Part shown: piece after piece, positions 46,460-57,183 of the stretch
Position numbering within the stretch: the first letter of the stretch is position 1
Layout of the letters: the number at the start of each line of letters is the position of its first letter
Origin: Halopseudomonas phragmitis
Lineage (GTDB): Bacteria > Pseudomonadota > Gammaproteobacteria > Pseudomonadales > Pseudomonadaceae
Assembly: GCF_002056295.1 (NCBI RefSeq)
Contig: NZ_CP020100.1
Coordinates: forward strand, 2,751,501-2,815,500
Length of the DNA stretch: 64,000 nucleotides
Direction of reading: 5' to 3'
Notes under the pieces: model-generated
Databases searched by the model: none
What the model was told of the DNA's origin: nothing
Seen by the model: the letters and a program-made list of their open reading frames with translations, nothing else
Program-made: the position numbers and the translations under genes

Positions 46460-46984
46460 TCAGGATTGCCGACGGCGTCGCAGTTTGCGCTGCTCCCAGT
46501 TGCGCGAGACCCAAAAGCGCCAATACAACATGGTGGCGCTGTAGCCAATCAATGCCAGCACCGCACCCATCAGGACCGAGCCGACCAGTAGCGGTTGCCA
46601 GATGTGCTGGATTTCCGCGCTGATCCAGGTCAGTGACAGCTCCATTGGGATAGTGCGCTCCGGGGTGCCGAGCAGCAGGGTGCCAATCTTGTACTGAATG
46701 AAGAATAGCGGCGGCATGGTCACCGGGTTGGACAACCAGACCAGACCGACGGAGATTGGCAGGTTGGCGCGGCAGGGAATAGCGATGATTGCCGATACCA
46801 GCATCTGCATCGGGATCGGCAGCATGCAAACGAACAGACCAATGGCCATGGCGCGAGCCACACTGTGACGGTTGAGGTGCCACAGGTTTGGATCGTGCAG
46901 AATGGTGCCGAGAAAACGCAGGGATTTACTGCGCTTGATCCGCTCCGGACTGGGCATGTAGCGTTTGAGAATCTGGCGCGGCAT
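46460..46984 (-). CDS. DUF2062 membrane protein
   Basis: 174 residues from the ATG at 46984; an earlier in-frame TTG at 47017 is less likely. It has hydrophobic helices at about 55-80, 90-110 and 140-165, and the family pattern SVARAMAIGLFVCMLPIPMQM and WLSNPVTMPPLFFIQYKIG. The C-terminus is very basic (RKLRRRRQS). An inner-membrane protein of unknown function, encoded between lol genes and comEC as in other pseudomonads. Confidence 0.85.
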   Translation of the reverse strand: MPRQILKRYMPSPERIKRSKSLRFLGTILHDPNLWHLNRHSVARAMAIGLFVCMLPIPMQMLVSAIIAIPCRANLPISVGLVWLSNPVTMPPLFFIQYKIGTLLLGTPERTIPMELSLTWISAEIQHIWQPLLVGSVLMGAVLALIGYSATMLYWRFWVSRNWEQRKLRRRRQS

Positions 46985-47080
46985 CAGCGAATGGTCGGCG
47001 GGTTGAACGTGGACCAATTATGCATGGAATGCCAGGCATGGACTACTGCCTGGCAGCGACGGTAATGAACAGGATGTTAC

Positions 47081-49330
47081 ATGAAACTGGCTTTTCTGCT
47101 GCCGGCTTGGTTGACAGGTCTGTTGCTGCCACTATTGCTACCAGGGTTGCCGGAGCTCTTTTGGCTTGTTGTGCTGCTGATCGTGGCTGGGTTGCTGACC
47201 TTGAGTGCCAAGGCCCGGCCGCTGGCGGTGCTGTTGCTGGCCATGTGCTGGGCACTTTGGATTCATCATCAGCAATTAGGCGAGCGTCTGGCACCCGACC
47301 TGGAAGGGCAAAGGCTATTGGTCGAAGGTCGAGTCCATGGCTTGCCGGAGCCCACGACCAATGGTTGGCGTTTTCAACTGCGTGACGCCCGGCTGGTTGA
47401 TAGCGGGCAGGGATTGCCCCTGCTGCGTGCCCACTGGTTTGCAGGTCCACCCTTGGCCCATGGTGAGCTTTGGCGTTTTGAGATGACCTTACGGCGTCCT
47501 GCCGGCATGTCCAATCCGGGGACCTTCGATTACGAAGCCTGGCTCTATGCCCAGGGCATTGGCGGTCTGGCCAGCGTGCGTAGCGGGGAGTTGCTGGTAG
47601 CACCTGATTCGCTGGATCTGCATGGGCTGCGCACGCATTGGCGTGACCGACTGGCACAGCAGCTACAAGCCCGCGATGCCGACACCCGGCTGCTGGCATT
47701 GTTGGTTGGGGATCGTAGCGTGCTCAGCAACGCCGATTGGCAGGTGCTGCAGGCTACCGGGACCAGCCACTTGATGGTGATTTCCGGTTTGCATGTCGGC
47801 ATGCTGGCGGCCGCGGCCTTTGCTCTGATAGGTCTTGTTTTTCGTCCTGGCTGGCTACCTTGGCGCTGGCCCAGTCTATGGCTGGCGGCGCCGCTGGCTA
47901 TGCTAGTTGCGGCCTTGTACGCGGCCTTGGCTGGTTTTGCCGTGCCAACTCAGCGGGCAATGCTGATGGTTGTGCTAGTGCTGTTGATGCGCCTGGTCTA
48001 TCGTCAGCCAGGCCCCTGGCAGGTGTGGTGGCTGGCCCTGGCGGCGGTATTGACGTTGGATCCGGCGGCTCCGTTGCGGGCTGGCTTCTGGTTGTCGTTC
48101 ATGGCGGTGGGGTTGTTGCTGCTGGGGCTGGGTGGGCGTCTGCTGATCAAGGGCTGGTGGTGGCGTTGGGGGCGCTCGCAATGGGTGATCTTCATCGGCT
48201 TATGGCCCTGGTTGTTGTTGTGGAGCATGCCGGGGAGTCTGTCCGCACCGCTGGTCAACCTGTGGGCGATTCCCTGGGTCAGCATGCTGGTGGTGCCGCC
48301 GGGTATGCTCGGGGCTCTGTTGGTGCTGCTGGGTGGACCTGACTGGTTGCTGGTGCTGGCAGCCTGGAGTCTGGAGGCCCTGTTCTTCTGCCTGGGCTGG
48401 GTAGCCCAGTGGCAGAGTCCGGTTAATCTTGGGTTCCCCGGCTGGTTGAACTGGTCCATTGGGCTGCTGGCCTGTCTGTTGTTGGTCAGTCCGCTGGCGC
48501 CGTTGTTGCGAATTCCTGCGCTTGTTTGTTTGTCGGCACTGGTCTGGCCGGCGACTCCGAGACCTGCTGAAGGCCAGTTGTGGGTTACGGTGCTGGATGT
48601 AGGGCAGGGGTTGTCGGTGCTGCTGCAGACCCGCGAGCATGCGTTGCTCTATGATGCCGGAGCACGCTTGCCCAGTGGTTTTGATCTGGGCGAGGCAGTG
48701 GTACATCCAGCGTTGAGCCGGTTCGGGTTGCGCCGGCTGGATACCCTGTTGCTCAGCCATGCCGACAGCGATCATGCTGGTGGGGCGTTGGCTGTAACCC
48801 GCCGTATGCAGGTTGATCGGGTTCTGGCTGGCGAGCATGAACGGTTGCCGGCGGAACTGGATGCTTCAGCCTGTCAGCCGGGTGAGCGTTGGGAGTGGAA
48901 TGGCGTGCCGTTCGAGGTGCTCTATAGCGCGCCGCCGCCAGCACCGCCCAACGAGCGCTCCTGTGTGCTACGCGCCGGGCCGGTTGGTCGGGGCGTGGTG
49001 TTGCCGGGCGACCTGGGTATCCGTGGCGAGTACCAGATGCTGGGGCGGCCGTTGGCGGCCGAGTTGTTGTTGGCACCGCATCACGGCAGTCGCAGCTCGT
49101 CATCCTATGCACTGATTCGGGCTGTGGCACCGCGTTGGGTGGTGTTCAGTGCCGGGCGCAATAATCGCTACAATCATCCGCATCCTCAGGTTGTGGCACG
49201 TTACCAAGAATTGCAGGTCGAACCGGTTTATACTGCCGGCTCCGGCGCTGTACGCTTCGCCATGGACGAGCATGGTACCGAGTTGATCTGGCGTTGGCGT
49301 GAGCACGCCCGGCGTTTTTGGCATGAATGA
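47081..49330 (+). CDS. comEC: ComEC/Rec2 DNA-uptake channel protein
   Basis: 749 residues: an N-terminal membrane and DUF4131 region (1-190), the competence-domain helices (about 210-470), and a C-terminal metallo-beta-lactamase-like domain (about 495-745) with VLDVGQGLSVLL, LLSHADSDHAGG and LAPHHGSRSSSS. It forms the inner-membrane pore for transforming ssDNA. The MBL metal-ligand motifs look intact, so a nuclease function is possible. Confidence 0.92.
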   Translation: MKLAFLLPAWLTGLLLPLLLPGLPELFWLVVLLIVAGLLTLSAKARPLAVLLLAMCWALWIHHQQLGERLAPDLEGQRLLVEGRVHGLPEPTTNGWRFQLRDARLVDSGQGLPLLRAHWFAGPPLAHGELWRFEMTLRRPAGMSNPGTFDYEAWLYAQGIGGLASVRSGELLVAPDSLDLHGLRTHWRDRLAQQLQARDADTRLLALLVGDRSVLSNADWQVLQATGTSHLMVISGLHVGMLAAAAFALIGLVFRPGWLPWRWPSLWLAAPLAMLVAALYAALAGFAVPTQRAMLMVVLVLLMRLVYRQPGPWQVWWLALAAVLTLDPAAPLRAGFWLSFMAVGLLLLGLGGRLLIKGWWWRWGRSQWVIFIGLWPWLLLWSMPGSLSAPLVNLWAIPWVSMLVVPPGMLGALLVLLGGPDWLLVLAAWSLEALFFCLGWVAQWQSPVNLGFPGWLNWSIGLLACLLLVSPLAPLLRIPALVCLSALVWPATPRPAEGQLWVTVLDVGQGLSVLLQTREHALLYDAGARLPSGFDLGEAVVHPALSRFGLRRLDTLLLSHADSDHAGGALAVTRRMQVDRVLAGEHERLPAELDASACQPGERWEWNGVPFEVLYSAPPPAPPNERSCVLRAGPVGRGVVLPGDLGIRGEYQMLGRPLAAELLLAPHHGSRSSSSYALIRAVAPRWVVFSAGRNNRYNHPHPQVVARYQELQVEPVYTAGSGAVRFAMDEHGTELIWRWREHARRFWHE

Positions 49331-49387
49331 CTACAGTCGCCGATAGCGGCAGTTGAGTAATTAAATTGATTGGGGGAGGGAACGCGC

Positions 49388-50059
49388 GTGTGGGAATTGA
49401 TCAGTGCGGGTGGCTGGCTGATGCTGCCGATTCTGTTGTGTTCGGTCATCGCTGTGGCCATTGTCATCGAGCGCGCCTGGACTCTGCGTAGCACACGTAT
49501 CGCTCCTCCCAATCTGCTTGGCCAGGTCTGGCGCTGGATCAAGGACGGCCAACTCGATGCCATGAAGCTCAAGAGTCTGCGCGCCGATTCACCGCTGGGC
49601 GAAATTCTCGCCGCTGGTCTGGCGAACTCCCGGCATGGCCGGGAGATCATGAAGGAATGCATTCAGGAAGCGGCCGGCAAGGTCATCCATGAGCTTGAGC
49701 GTTATCTCAACACCCTGGGCACCATTGCGGCAATCACCCCGCTGCTGGGATTGCTGGGTACGGTGATCGGCATGATCGATGTATTCAGCGCGATCATGAT
49801 CCAGGGCACCGGCAATACCGGAGTGCTGGCTGGCGGTATTTCCAAGGCGCTGATCACTACGGCGGCTGGCTTGACCGTGGCGATTCCGGCGTTGTTCTTC
49901 CATCGTTTCTTTGTCCGCAAGGTCGACGAACTGGTGGTCGCTATGGAGCAAGAGGCGACCAAGCTGGTTGAGGTGGTGCAGGGTAATCGTGACGTCGAGC
50001 TCAATGGCGGTGCCCAGGAGGCAGCAGCGCCTCGGGCCAAAGCCCGCAAGGGAGCATGA
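49388..50059 (+). CDS. exbB: MotA/TolQ/ExbB proton channel family protein
   Basis: 223 residues from a GTG at 49388, preceded by GGGGGAGGG. Three membrane helices: about 10-28, 105-130, 150-172. Conserved TIAAITPLLGLLGTVIGMIDVF and GGISKALITTAAGLTVAIPALF place it in the ExbB/TolQ family. With ExbD it uses the proton gradient to drive a periplasmic partner. No TonB gene is adjacent, so the partner is unknown. Confidence 0.88.
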   Translation: MWELISAGGWLMLPILLCSVIAVAIVIERAWTLRSTRIAPPNLLGQVWRWIKDGQLDAMKLKSLRADSPLGEILAAGLANSRHGREIMKECIQEAAGKVIHELERYLNTLGTIAAITPLLGLLGTVIGMIDVFSAIMIQGTGNTGVLAGGISKALITTAAGLTVAIPALFFHRFFVRKVDELVVAMEQEATKLVEVVQGNRDVELNGGAQEAAAPRAKARKGA

Positions 50060-50062
50060 GCC

Positions 50063-50494
50063 GTGCAATTTCGTCGTCAACGCCCAGAAGAGGTTGGGGT
50101 CAACCTCACGCCGCTGATCGATGTGGTGTTTTTGCTGCTGATCTTTTTTATGGTTACGACCACCTTCACCCGGGAAACCCAGCTCAAGGTGGATCTGCCA
50201 CAGGCGGCTTCCGGTGAGCCGGTGGAGCAGGATCTGCAGGTGATTGAGCTGACCATCTCGGCTGCTGGTGAGGTGGCGGTCAATGAGCAGGTGCTGGCCA
50301 ACCCCAGTCTGGACAATCTCAAGCGGGCATTGCAGCGTGAGTCGGCCGGCAACACCGAGCTGCCGCTGGTAATCACCGCCGATGGTCAGGCGCCGCATCA
50401 GGCGGTGGTGACTGCGATGGATGCCGCCGGTCAGCTCGGATTCAGTCGGCTGCGCCTGACAACCAGTGAAATGCAGTCTGACGGCCAGCCGTGA
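50063..50494 (+). CDS. exbD: ExbD/TolR family protein
   Basis: 143 residues from a GTG at 50063. A short cytoplasmic N-terminus, one membrane helix containing the functional Asp ([19 protein letters not shown], Asp in LIDVV), and a periplasmic TolR-like domain. Pairs with ExbB upstream (3-bp gap) and overlaps lpxK by 4 bp. Confidence 0.9.
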   Translation: MQFRRQRPEEVGVNLTPLIDVVFLLLIFFMVTTTFTRETQLKVDLPQAASGEPVEQDLQVIELTISAAGEVAVNEQVLANPSLDNLKRALQRESAGNTELPLVITADGQAPHQAVVTAMDAAGQLGFSRLRLTTSEMQSDGQP

Positions 50495-51507
50495 AGCGTC
50501 GCTCGCTGGAAGCCGTGATGCTGGACGCCTGGTATGGCCGGGCGCCCTGGCTGCGACTGCTGCGCCCATTGTCCTGGCTTTACACGCAGGTTGCCCGGCG
50601 TCGCCGGCAGCGCTTTCTCGACGAAAGTGGCGCTAGCTGGCAGCCGCCGGTGCCGCTGTTGGTGGTCGGTAACATTACCCTGGGCGGCACCGGCAAAACG
50701 CCAATGACCCTATGGCTGATCGAATGGCTGGCCGCGCGTGGGATCCGCGCCGGAGTGGTCAGCCGTGGTTATGGGGCCAAACCGCCGAGTCTGCCCTGGC
50801 GAGTCCGCACCGATAGCGACGATGCTTCCATTGCCGGGGACGAGCCGCTGCTGCTGGCCCGACGCAGCGGAGTGCCGGTGGTGATCGATCCGGATCGGGT
50901 CAGGGCTGTTCAGCACCTGCTGGAGCACGAGCCGGTGGACCTGATCATCAGTGACGATGGGTTGCAGCATTACCGTCTGGGTCGTCATCTTGAACTGGTC
51001 ATGCTGGATCAGGCGCGGGGGGTGGGCAATGGCCGCTGCCTGCCGGAAGGTCCCTTGCGCGAGCCGCCAGAGCGGTTGGCCGCAGTGGATTTCATTGTGC
51101 GCAATGGCGCCACTGAAGACAGCCCTGACGGTTACGCCATGCAGCTGGTGCCGGGCGAACTGATCAATCTGCGCACCGGCCAGCGTTGTCCGGCGACTCA
51201 GTGGCAGGGGCCGCGTCAGGTTGTCGGGCTTGCCGGAATCGGCAATCCCGAACGTTTCTTCCGCACGTTGGAAAGCTTATCCTTTGAGGTTGAGCGGCAG
51301 CCGTTTGCCGATCACGCACAGTACACTGCCTCGGTGTTGAGCGCCTTGAGTGCCGGCCGGCCGTTGATCATGACCGAAAAGGACGCAGTCAAGTGCGCTG
51401 CCTTTGCCGAAGAGCAGTGGTGGTATCTGAGTGTCGATGCGCGTCCCAGCGAGGCCTTTCGTCAGGCGCTGGAAAGTCGGCTGGCGACCCTGCTGCCTGT
51501 GCGATAA
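50491..51507 (+). CDS. lpxK: Tetraacyldisaccharide 4'-kinase
   Basis: 338 residues, starting at a GTG overlapping the exbD stop. Phosphorylates lipid IVA precursor at the 4' position at the inner membrane. P-loop: [15 protein letters not shown] (about 65); then [10 protein letters not shown] and DDGLQHYRL, both family signatures. The N-terminal helix ([18 protein letters not shown]) anchors it at the membrane. Confidence 0.94.
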   Translation: MKRRSLEAVMLDAWYGRAPWLRLLRPLSWLYTQVARRRRQRFLDESGASWQPPVPLLVVGNITLGGTGKTPMTLWLIEWLAARGIRAGVVSRGYGAKPPSLPWRVRTDSDDASIAGDEPLLLARRSGVPVVIDPDRVRAVQHLLEHEPVDLIISDDGLQHYRLGRHLELVMLDQARGVGNGRCLPEGPLREPPERLAAVDFIVRNGATEDSPDGYAMQLVPGELINLRTGQRCPATQWQGPRQVVGLAGIGNPERFFRTLESLSFEVERQPFADHAQYTASVLSALSAGRPLIMTEKDAVKCAAFAEEQWWYLSVDARPSEAFRQALESRLATLLPVR

Positions 51508-51536
51508 TTCACGTTTTCTCTCTCAGGAGTCTCATG

Positions 51537-51722
51537 ATGGACCCCAAGTTGCTGGATATTCTCGCCTGCCCGCTGTGCAAGGGCCCTCTGGTGCAGAACC
51601 GCGATAAAACCGAACTCTGGTGCCGGGCTGATGGCCTGGCCTTCCCGATCCGTGATGGGATCCCGGTCATGCTCGAAAGCGAAGCCCGGCCGCTGGATGC
51701 TGACGAACGTCTGGACGGTTGA
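51537..51722 (+). CDS. ycaR: Trm112-like protein YcaR
   Basis: 61 residues from the ATG at 51537; AGGAG at 51525 is spaced 7 nt from it. A Trm112/YcaR zinc-ribbon-like fold with [13 protein letters not shown] and a C-terminal [10 protein letters not shown]. Only one CxxC pair is retained. Conserved between lpxK and kdsB in many Gammaproteobacteria; role unknown, possibly a methyltransferase or KdsB partner. Confidence 0.85.
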   Translation: MDPKLLDILACPLCKGPLVQNRDKTELWCRADGLAFPIRDGIPVMLESEARPLDADERLDG

Positions 51723-51725
51723 AGC

Positions 51726-52484
51726 ATGTATCACGTCATTATTCCAGCCCGTTACGCCTCGACCCGCCTGCCAGGCAAGCCACTGCAACTGATCGCCGGC
51801 AAGCCGATGATCCAGCATGTCTGGGAGCAGGCCCGGCGCAGTGCTGCGGCAACCGTCACCGTAGCGACCGATGATCCGCGGATTGTCGAAGCCTGTAAGG
51901 GCTTTGGTGCCGACGTGGTACTGACCCGTGATGATCATCCCTCAGGTACCGATCGCCTCCAGGAAGTGGTCAGCCTGCTTGGTTTTGACGATGCTACCTG
52001 CGTGGTTAATGTGCAAGGTGACGAGCCGCTGATTCCACCGGCGTTGATCGACCAGGTAGCGGCCAATCTGCTGGCCAATCCGAGCGCCAGTATTGCCACG
52101 CTGTCCGAACCGCTGAATGATCCGGCTGCACTGTTCAATCCCAACGTGGTCAAACTGGTGACCGATCATCAGGGGTTCGCCCTGTATTTCAGCCGTGCGC
52201 CGATGCCCTGGTGTCGTGATGCTTTCGCCGAGTCGCGTGATGTGTTGCCGTCAGAGGTGCCGTTCCATCGGCATATCGGCATGTATGCCTACAAGGTCGG
52301 CTTTCTACATGACTACGTTGGCTGGCCGGCCAGTCCACTGGAGACTGCTGAGTCGCTCGAGCAGTTGCGGGCTTTATGGTTTGGCTGCCGGATTCACGTT
52401 GCCGAGGCCTGTGTGGCGCCGCCGGCAGGTGTGGATACTCCCGAGGATCTGGCCAGGGTGCGGGCCCTGTTGGAGAACCCATGA
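51726..52484 (+). CDS. kdsB: 3-deoxy-manno-octulosonate cytidylyltransferase
   Basis: 252 residues. Makes CMP-KDO for lipopolysaccharide inner core. The nucleotidyltransferase motif [16 protein letters not shown] is at the N-terminus, with [13 protein letters not shown] and [12 protein letters not shown]. Begins 3 bp after ycaR and overlaps the phosphatase gene by 4 bp. Confidence 0.95.
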   Translation: MYHVIIPARYASTRLPGKPLQLIAGKPMIQHVWEQARRSAAATVTVATDDPRIVEACKGFGADVVLTRDDHPSGTDRLQEVVSLLGFDDATCVVNVQGDEPLIPPALIDQVAANLLANPSASIATLSEPLNDPAALFNPNVVKLVTDHQGFALYFSRAPMPWCRDAFAESRDVLPSEVPFHRHIGMYAYKVGFLHDYVGWPASPLETAESLEQLRALWFGCRIHVAEACVAPPAGVDTPEDLARVRALLENP

Positions 52485-52948
52485 CCAGAGTGTTGTTCGT
52501 CTGTCTGGGCAATATCTGCCGCTCGCCCAGCGCTCAGGGTGTGTTCGAGCGGCGTCTGCGTGATCGCGGCCTGGCTGAGCGTTTTGAGGTGGACTCGGCC
52601 GGGACTGGCGATTGGCACGTGGGCAATCCACCGGATCGACGCGCAATCGCCGCTGCCCGCAAGCGTGGCTACGAGATTGCTGGATTGCGGGCCCGCCAGG
52701 TATCGGTAGCCGACTTTCAGCGTTTTGATCTGATCCTGGCCATGGATCAGAGTAATTTGAGCAACCTCCGGCGCCTGGTGCCGGCTGGTGCCCGGGCGCG
52801 CACCGAGTTGTTCATGCATTTTGCTCCGGGGCTGCCGATCGAAGTGCCTGATCCCTATTACGGCGGTGATGACGGCTTCGAGCAGGTACTGGATATGCTT
52901 GAGCAGGCTGCCGACGGCTTGATCGAGCGCTGTCTGGAGCAGGCATGA
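52481..52948 (+). CDS. Low-molecular-weight protein tyrosine phosphatase
   Basis: 155 residues from the ATG overlapping the kdsB stop. The active-site loop CLGNICRS (Cys8, Arg14) and the acid in [15 protein letters not shown] are intact. Cytoplasmic. In bacteria such enzymes counter tyrosine kinases in capsule synthesis or act on small phospho-substrates; placement between kdsB and murB suggests envelope control but does not prove it. Confidence 0.92.
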   Translation: MTRVLFVCLGNICRSPSAQGVFERRLRDRGLAERFEVDSAGTGDWHVGNPPDRRAIAAARKRGYEIAGLRARQVSVADFQRFDLILAMDQSNLSNLRRLVPAGARARTELFMHFAPGLPIEVPDPYYGGDDGFEQVLDMLEQAADGLIERCLEQA

Positions 52949-53967
52949 TCCAGCTGCAAACTAACGTCGACCTGCAGCCGTATAACAGTTTCGCGATTGC
53001 CGAGTGTGCCGAACGCCTGGTCTGGGTCGAGCGTGATGCCGAGCTGATCGAGGCTCTGGACTTGGCGGCAGAGCATGGCTGGCCAGTTACCCTGCTGGGC
53101 GGTGGCAGTAATCTGGTGCTGGCAGGGCCCGTGCCTGGGTTGGTGATCGGTATGCGTAGCCGTGGCCGTCGGCTGTTGTCGCGGGCTGACGGTTTTGCCG
53201 TAATCGAGGCCGAAGCCGGTGAGAACTGGCATGCGTTGGTCAACTGGAGTCTGGATCTGGGGCTTAGCGGCCTGGAGAATCTGGCCCTGATCCCGGGGAC
53301 AGTCGGGGCCGCGCCGGTGCAGAACATTGGTGCCTATGGTGTCGAACTGTGTGAGCGGTTTGACAGTCTGGAAGCCTGGGACCGTCAGCAGCGACGTTAT
53401 TGCCGACTGGATGCCCGGCAGTGCCGGTTCGCTTACCGTGACAGCCTGTTCAAGCAAGAACCCGGACGTTATGTGATTTTGCGGGTCAGATTGCGACTGC
53501 CGACCCAGCCAGACTTGCGTATCGATTATGCCCCGTTGGCGGCAGCCTGGACTGCAACTGGGCTGAGCCGTCCGGACTCACGGGTGGTGGCTGAGCTGGT
53601 GTGTGCTATTCGGCGCAGCAAACTGCCAGACCCTGCGGTGTTGGGCAATGCCGGCAGCTTTTTCAAGAACCCTCTGGTCGAAGCAGAACAGGCCCAGGCG
53701 TTGTTGCTACGCTTTCCTGGCATGCCGCATTACCCGCAAGCCGATGGTCGCTGCAAGCTGGCTGCAGGCTGGCTGATTGATCGGGCCGGCTGGAAAGGGC
53801 GGCGCCAGGGCGCGGTGGGGGTGCATGCGGAGCAGGCGCTGGTACTGGTCAATCACGGTGGCGCCCGTGGGGCAGAGGTGCTGGCTCTGGCTGAGGCGAT
53901 TCAGGCGGATATCCAGCAGCAGTTTGGGGTTCGGCTGGAGATGGAGCCACAGCGTCTGGGTGATTGA
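52945..53967 (+). CDS. murB: UDP-N-acetylenolpyruvoylglucosamine reductase
   Basis: 340 residues, type I MurB flavoprotein reducing enolpyruvyl-UDP-GlcNAc with NADPH in peptidoglycan synthesis. FAD domain with LLGGGSNLVL; LALIPGTVGAAPVQNIGAYG; catalytic Ser in GNAGSFFKNP. ATG overlaps the upstream stop (ATGA). Ends at a bidirectional terminator. Confidence 0.95.
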   Translation: MIQLQTNVDLQPYNSFAIAECAERLVWVERDAELIEALDLAAEHGWPVTLLGGGSNLVLAGPVPGLVIGMRSRGRRLLSRADGFAVIEAEAGENWHALVNWSLDLGLSGLENLALIPGTVGAAPVQNIGAYGVELCERFDSLEAWDRQQRRYCRLDARQCRFAYRDSLFKQEPGRYVILRVRLRLPTQPDLRIDYAPLAAAWTATGLSRPDSRVVAELVCAIRRSKLPDPAVLGNAGSFFKNPLVEAEQAQALLLRFPGMPHYPQADGRCKLAAGWLIDRAGWKGRRQGAVGVHAEQALVLVNHGGARGAEVLALAEAIQADIQQQFGVRLEMEPQRLGD

Positions 53968-54014
53968 GGTCGGCCAGCCGAGGCTGGAGCCGATAGGCTT
54001 TAACCAGACTGCAT

Positions 54015-54046
54015 AAAAAAGGGGATGCCACTGGCATCCCCTTTTT
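54015..54046. terminator. Bidirectional terminator between murB and rne
   Basis: A-run 54015-54020, GGGGATGCC (54021-54029), loop ACT, GGCATCCCC (54033-54041), T-run from 54042. It can terminate both convergent genes. Confidence 0.95.
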
Positions 54047-54060
54047 ATTGCTCCAGACCA

Positions 54061-57000
54061 TTAGCGCTGGGTAGTGTCCTCGCGCTCGGTCACGGTTTCT
54101 TCGGTCTGCTCTTCAGCGGAGTCGTCAGCCTTTTTACGGGCCTCGGTATCCTGCTCCTCTTCGCTCGACTCAGCTTCATCGGCTTCGGCGTGCTCAATCG
54201 GCAGGGCCGCTTGCTCAGGTGTGGAGGCCTGAGGGCGTTGCTCAGTCTGAGCAGCTTCAGGCTCGACCTCAGGCTCGACTACCGGCTCTACCGCTGGCGC
54301 TTCTGCTACGGTCGGAGTGGCTGCCTGTGGCTCGGACTGAGCCTCGGCGGCGGTTTCAGTGGCCTGAGCCGGTTCGGCAGCCTGCTGCTCGGCCAGACGC
54401 TTGGCCTCTAGCTGGCGGCGGCGAATTTCGCGCGGGTCGTTGTAGGCCCGGCCGCTTTCGGTCAAAGCCGGAATCGGCTTGGCTTGCTCGGCTTCGGCAT
54501 CAGCCTGTTCCGCTACCGGCTCGCTGACAGCTTCCGCGGCAGCCTGGGGCTCGGCGGTTGCTTGTACGGCTTGCTCGGTTTTCTCGGTTTCGGCAACTTC
54601 AGCAATGGTCTGCGCCTGGGCCGCTGGCTCTTGCGCTTCGGGTTGCTGAACCTGCTCGGCCTGTGGCTCAGCGATGCTTTCTTCAGCAGCTTCCACAACT
54701 TCGGCGACTTCGTTCGGGCTGTCCGGCTGGGCCTGGGTAAAGGCTTCAACAGCTTGCTCGATCGATTGTTCCAGTTCGTCAGCGGCCTGCTTCAGGGTTT
54801 CCTCAACAGGTGCACTGACTTCGCTGGCCTCGGCAACGGCGGCCGTAGCGGCCACGGCTACAGCGGCGGCTGCGACCTGGTTTTGCTGCTGGTTGTCGCT
54901 GTTTGCGCTGCCATCGCCTGCGGTTTGGGTCTCAGTCTGAGTGGCGTCGCTCTGAGCGGTTTCGTCAGTACGGCGGCGGTTGTTGCGGCGACGCTGGCTG
55001 TTGCGTGAGCGGCGCTTGGGACGCTCGCTGTCGGCCTCTTCGCCAGCGGGCTGAGCACCGCTTTCCAGTACTTCGGTCAGTTCTTCGCTCTCAACCACCT
55101 CAGGCTTTTCTTCGCGGCGCGGTTGGCGACGCTCGGCCTGCGACTGCTGATTGAGGTTGCTGTCTTCTTCGCGGCTCGGACGGGCTTCGCTGTCCTGGTT
55201 GCGACGACGACGGCGACCGCCTTCAGAGCGAGTCTCGGTGCTGGCTGGCTGGCTTTCGGTCTGGCGTTGTTCGGGACGGCTGCTCGGCTTGTCGCTACGT
55301 TCAGTCCGTTCAGTCCGCTCGGTACGTTCACCGCGTTCTGCACGCTCACCGCGATCCCGTTCACCGCGACGACGGTTGCGACCGCCACGACGCTCGTCGT
55401 TACGGTTGCTGTCGCGTTGCGGACGGCGCTCGGCGGGCTTTTCGCTGACCGGCTGCTCTTCACGGGCCTGCTTCTCTTCAGTCGCGAACAGGCTGACCAG
55501 CGACTTGATCAGACCCTTGAACAGACTGGGCTGATTTTCGTGGATGACCTGGCTCGGCGTGGGAGTGACCGGCGCAGGGGCAGGGCGGGTCGGAGCGATG
55601 CTCTTGACGGCTGCTTCCTGGCGAACGACTGCACGGGTCTGGCTGACCGGCGCTGGCTCTTCATGTTCGACTTCGGCGCTGATGGTATAGCTGGTCTCGC
55701 CGCTGAGTACTGATTCGTGGTCGTCGCGCAGGCGCTGGACATCGAAATGCGGGGTTTCCATGTGCTCGTTGGGCAGAACCAAAATGCGCACGCGGGTGCG
55801 GATTTCGGTCTTGGCCAGTACGTCACGCTTCTCGTTGAGCAGGAAGGTGGCTACCGCGATCGGCACATGGGCGCGGACTTCGGCGGTGCGATCCTTGAGT
55901 GCTTCTTCCTCGATCAGACGCAGGACCGACAGCGACAGCGACTCAACATCGCGGATGGTGCCGCGACCGTTACAGCGTGGGCAGACGATGCCGCTGGTTT
56001 CGCCCAGTGACGGACGCAGGCGCTGACGCGACATTTCCAGCAGGCCGAACCGGGAGATGCGTCCAACCTGAACGCGGGCGCGGTCAGCTTCCAAGCTTTC
56101 ACGCATGCGTTCTTCAACGGCGCGCTGGTTCTTGGCTGGGGTCATGTCGATAAAATCGATCACGATCAGGCCGCCGATATCACGCAGACGCAGTTGGCGG
56201 GCGATTTCCTCGGCCGCTTCCAAGTTGGTCTGCAGTGCGGTTTCTTCGATGTCGCCGCCCTTGGTGGCTCGCGCCGAGTTGATGTCGATCGACACCAGAG
56301 CTTCGGTGTGGTCGATCACGATGGAGCCACCGGAAGGCAGTTTCACTTCGCGTTCGAAGGCGGTTTCGATCTGGCTTTCGATCTGGAACCGATTGAACAG
56401 CGGTACGCTGTCTTCGTACAGCTTGACCTTGCTGGCGTACTGCGGCATGACCTGGCTGATGAAGTTCAGGGCATCGTCCTTGACCTTCTCGTTGTCGATC
56501 AGCACTTCACCGATGTCCTGGCGCAGGTAATCGCGGATGGCGCGAATGATAACGTTGCTTTCCTGGTAGATCAGGAAGGGGGCAGTGCGCTCGGCTGAGG
56601 CGCCCTTGATGGCTTCCCACAGCTGCAGCAGGTAATCCAGATCCCATTGCAGTTCTTCGGCGCTGCGGCCCAGGCCGGCGGTGCGCACGATCATACCCAT
56701 GTCGGCCGGTACGTTGAGACTGTTCAGAGCTTCACGGAGTTCGTTGCGCTCTTCGCCTTCAATGCGGCGGGAAATGCCGCCGGCGCGGGGGTTGTTGGGC
56801 ATCAGAACCAGGTAGCGACCAGCCAGACTGATAAAGGTGGTCAGTGCCGCGCCCTTGTTGCCGCGCTCTTCCTTGTCGACCTGGACAATGACTTCCTGGC
56901 CTTCCTTGAGCACATCCTTGATATTGATGCGGCCCTCGGGCTGTTTGGAGAAATATTCGCGGGAGATTTCCTTGAGGGGGAGAAAGCCGTGACGCTCGGA

Positions 57001-57183
57001 GCCGAAGTCGACGAAGGCGGCTTCGAGGCTGGGTTCGACCCGGGTAATACGGCCTTTATAGATGTTGGCCTTTTTCTGCTCGCGGGCTCCGGACTCAATA
57101 TCCAGATCATACAGGCGCTGGCCGTCAACCAAGGCGACGCGCAACTCTTCGGGCTGAGTTGCGTTGATCAGCATTCTTTTCAT
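54061..57183 (-). CDS. rne: Ribonuclease E
   Basis: 1040 residues from the ATG at 57183 ([21 protein letters not shown]). An upstream in-frame start at 57276 would add non-family sequence. Catalytic half: S1 domain (about 38-120), DNase I-like site with the acidic pair in [13 protein letters not shown] and [10 protein letters not shown], and the Zn-link CPRCNGRGT (about 403). The C-terminal half (about 520-1040) is predicted disordered, with an arginine/glutamate repeat tract ([19 protein letters not shown]) then acidic, Gln/Ala-rich stretches and a basic segment [19 protein letters not shown]. It nucleates the degradosome and processes rRNA, tRNA and mRNA. Confidence 0.95.
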   Translation of the reverse strand: MKRMLINATQPEELRVALVDGQRLYDLDIESGAREQKKANIYKGRITRVEPSLEAAFVDFGSERHGFLPLKEISREYFSKQPEGRINIKDVLKEGQEVIVQVDKEERGNKGAALTTFISLAGRYLVLMPNNPRAGGISRRIEGEERNELREALNSLNVPADMGMIVRTAGLGRSAEELQWDLDYLLQLWEAIKGASAERTAPFLIYQESNVIIRAIRDYLRQDIGEVLIDNEKVKDDALNFISQVMPQYASKVKLYEDSVPLFNRFQIESQIETAFEREVKLPSGGSIVIDHTEALVSIDINSARATKGGDIEETALQTNLEAAEEIARQLRLRDIGGLIVIDFIDMTPAKNQRAVEERMRESLEADRARVQVGRISRFGLLEMSRQRLRPSLGETSGIVCPRCNGRGTIRDVESLSLSVLRLIEEEALKDRTAEVRAHVPIAVATFLLNEKRDVLAKTEIRTRVRILVLPNEHMETPHFDVQRLRDDHESVLSGETSYTISAEVEHEEPAPVSQTRAVVRQEAAVKSIAPTRPAPAPVTPTPSQVIHENQPSLFKGLIKSLVSLFATEEKQAREEQPVSEKPAERRPQRDSNRNDERRGGRNRRRGERDRGERAERGERTERTERTERSDKPSSRPEQRQTESQPASTETRSEGGRRRRRNQDSEARPSREEDSNLNQQSQAERRQPRREEKPEVVESEELTEVLESGAQPAGEEADSERPKRRSRNSQRRRNNRRRTDETAQSDATQTETQTAGDGSANSDNQQQNQVAAAAVAVAATAAVAEASEVSAPVEETLKQAADELEQSIEQAVEAFTQAQPDSPNEVAEVVEAAEESIAEPQAEQVQQPEAQEPAAQAQTIAEVAETEKTEQAVQATAEPQAAAEAVSEPVAEQADAEAEQAKPIPALTESGRAYNDPREIRRRQLEAKRLAEQQAAEPAQATETAAEAQSEPQAATPTVAEAPAVEPVVEPEVEPEAAQTEQRPQASTPEQAALPIEHAEADEAESSEEEQDTEARKKADDSAEEQTEETVTEREDTTQR

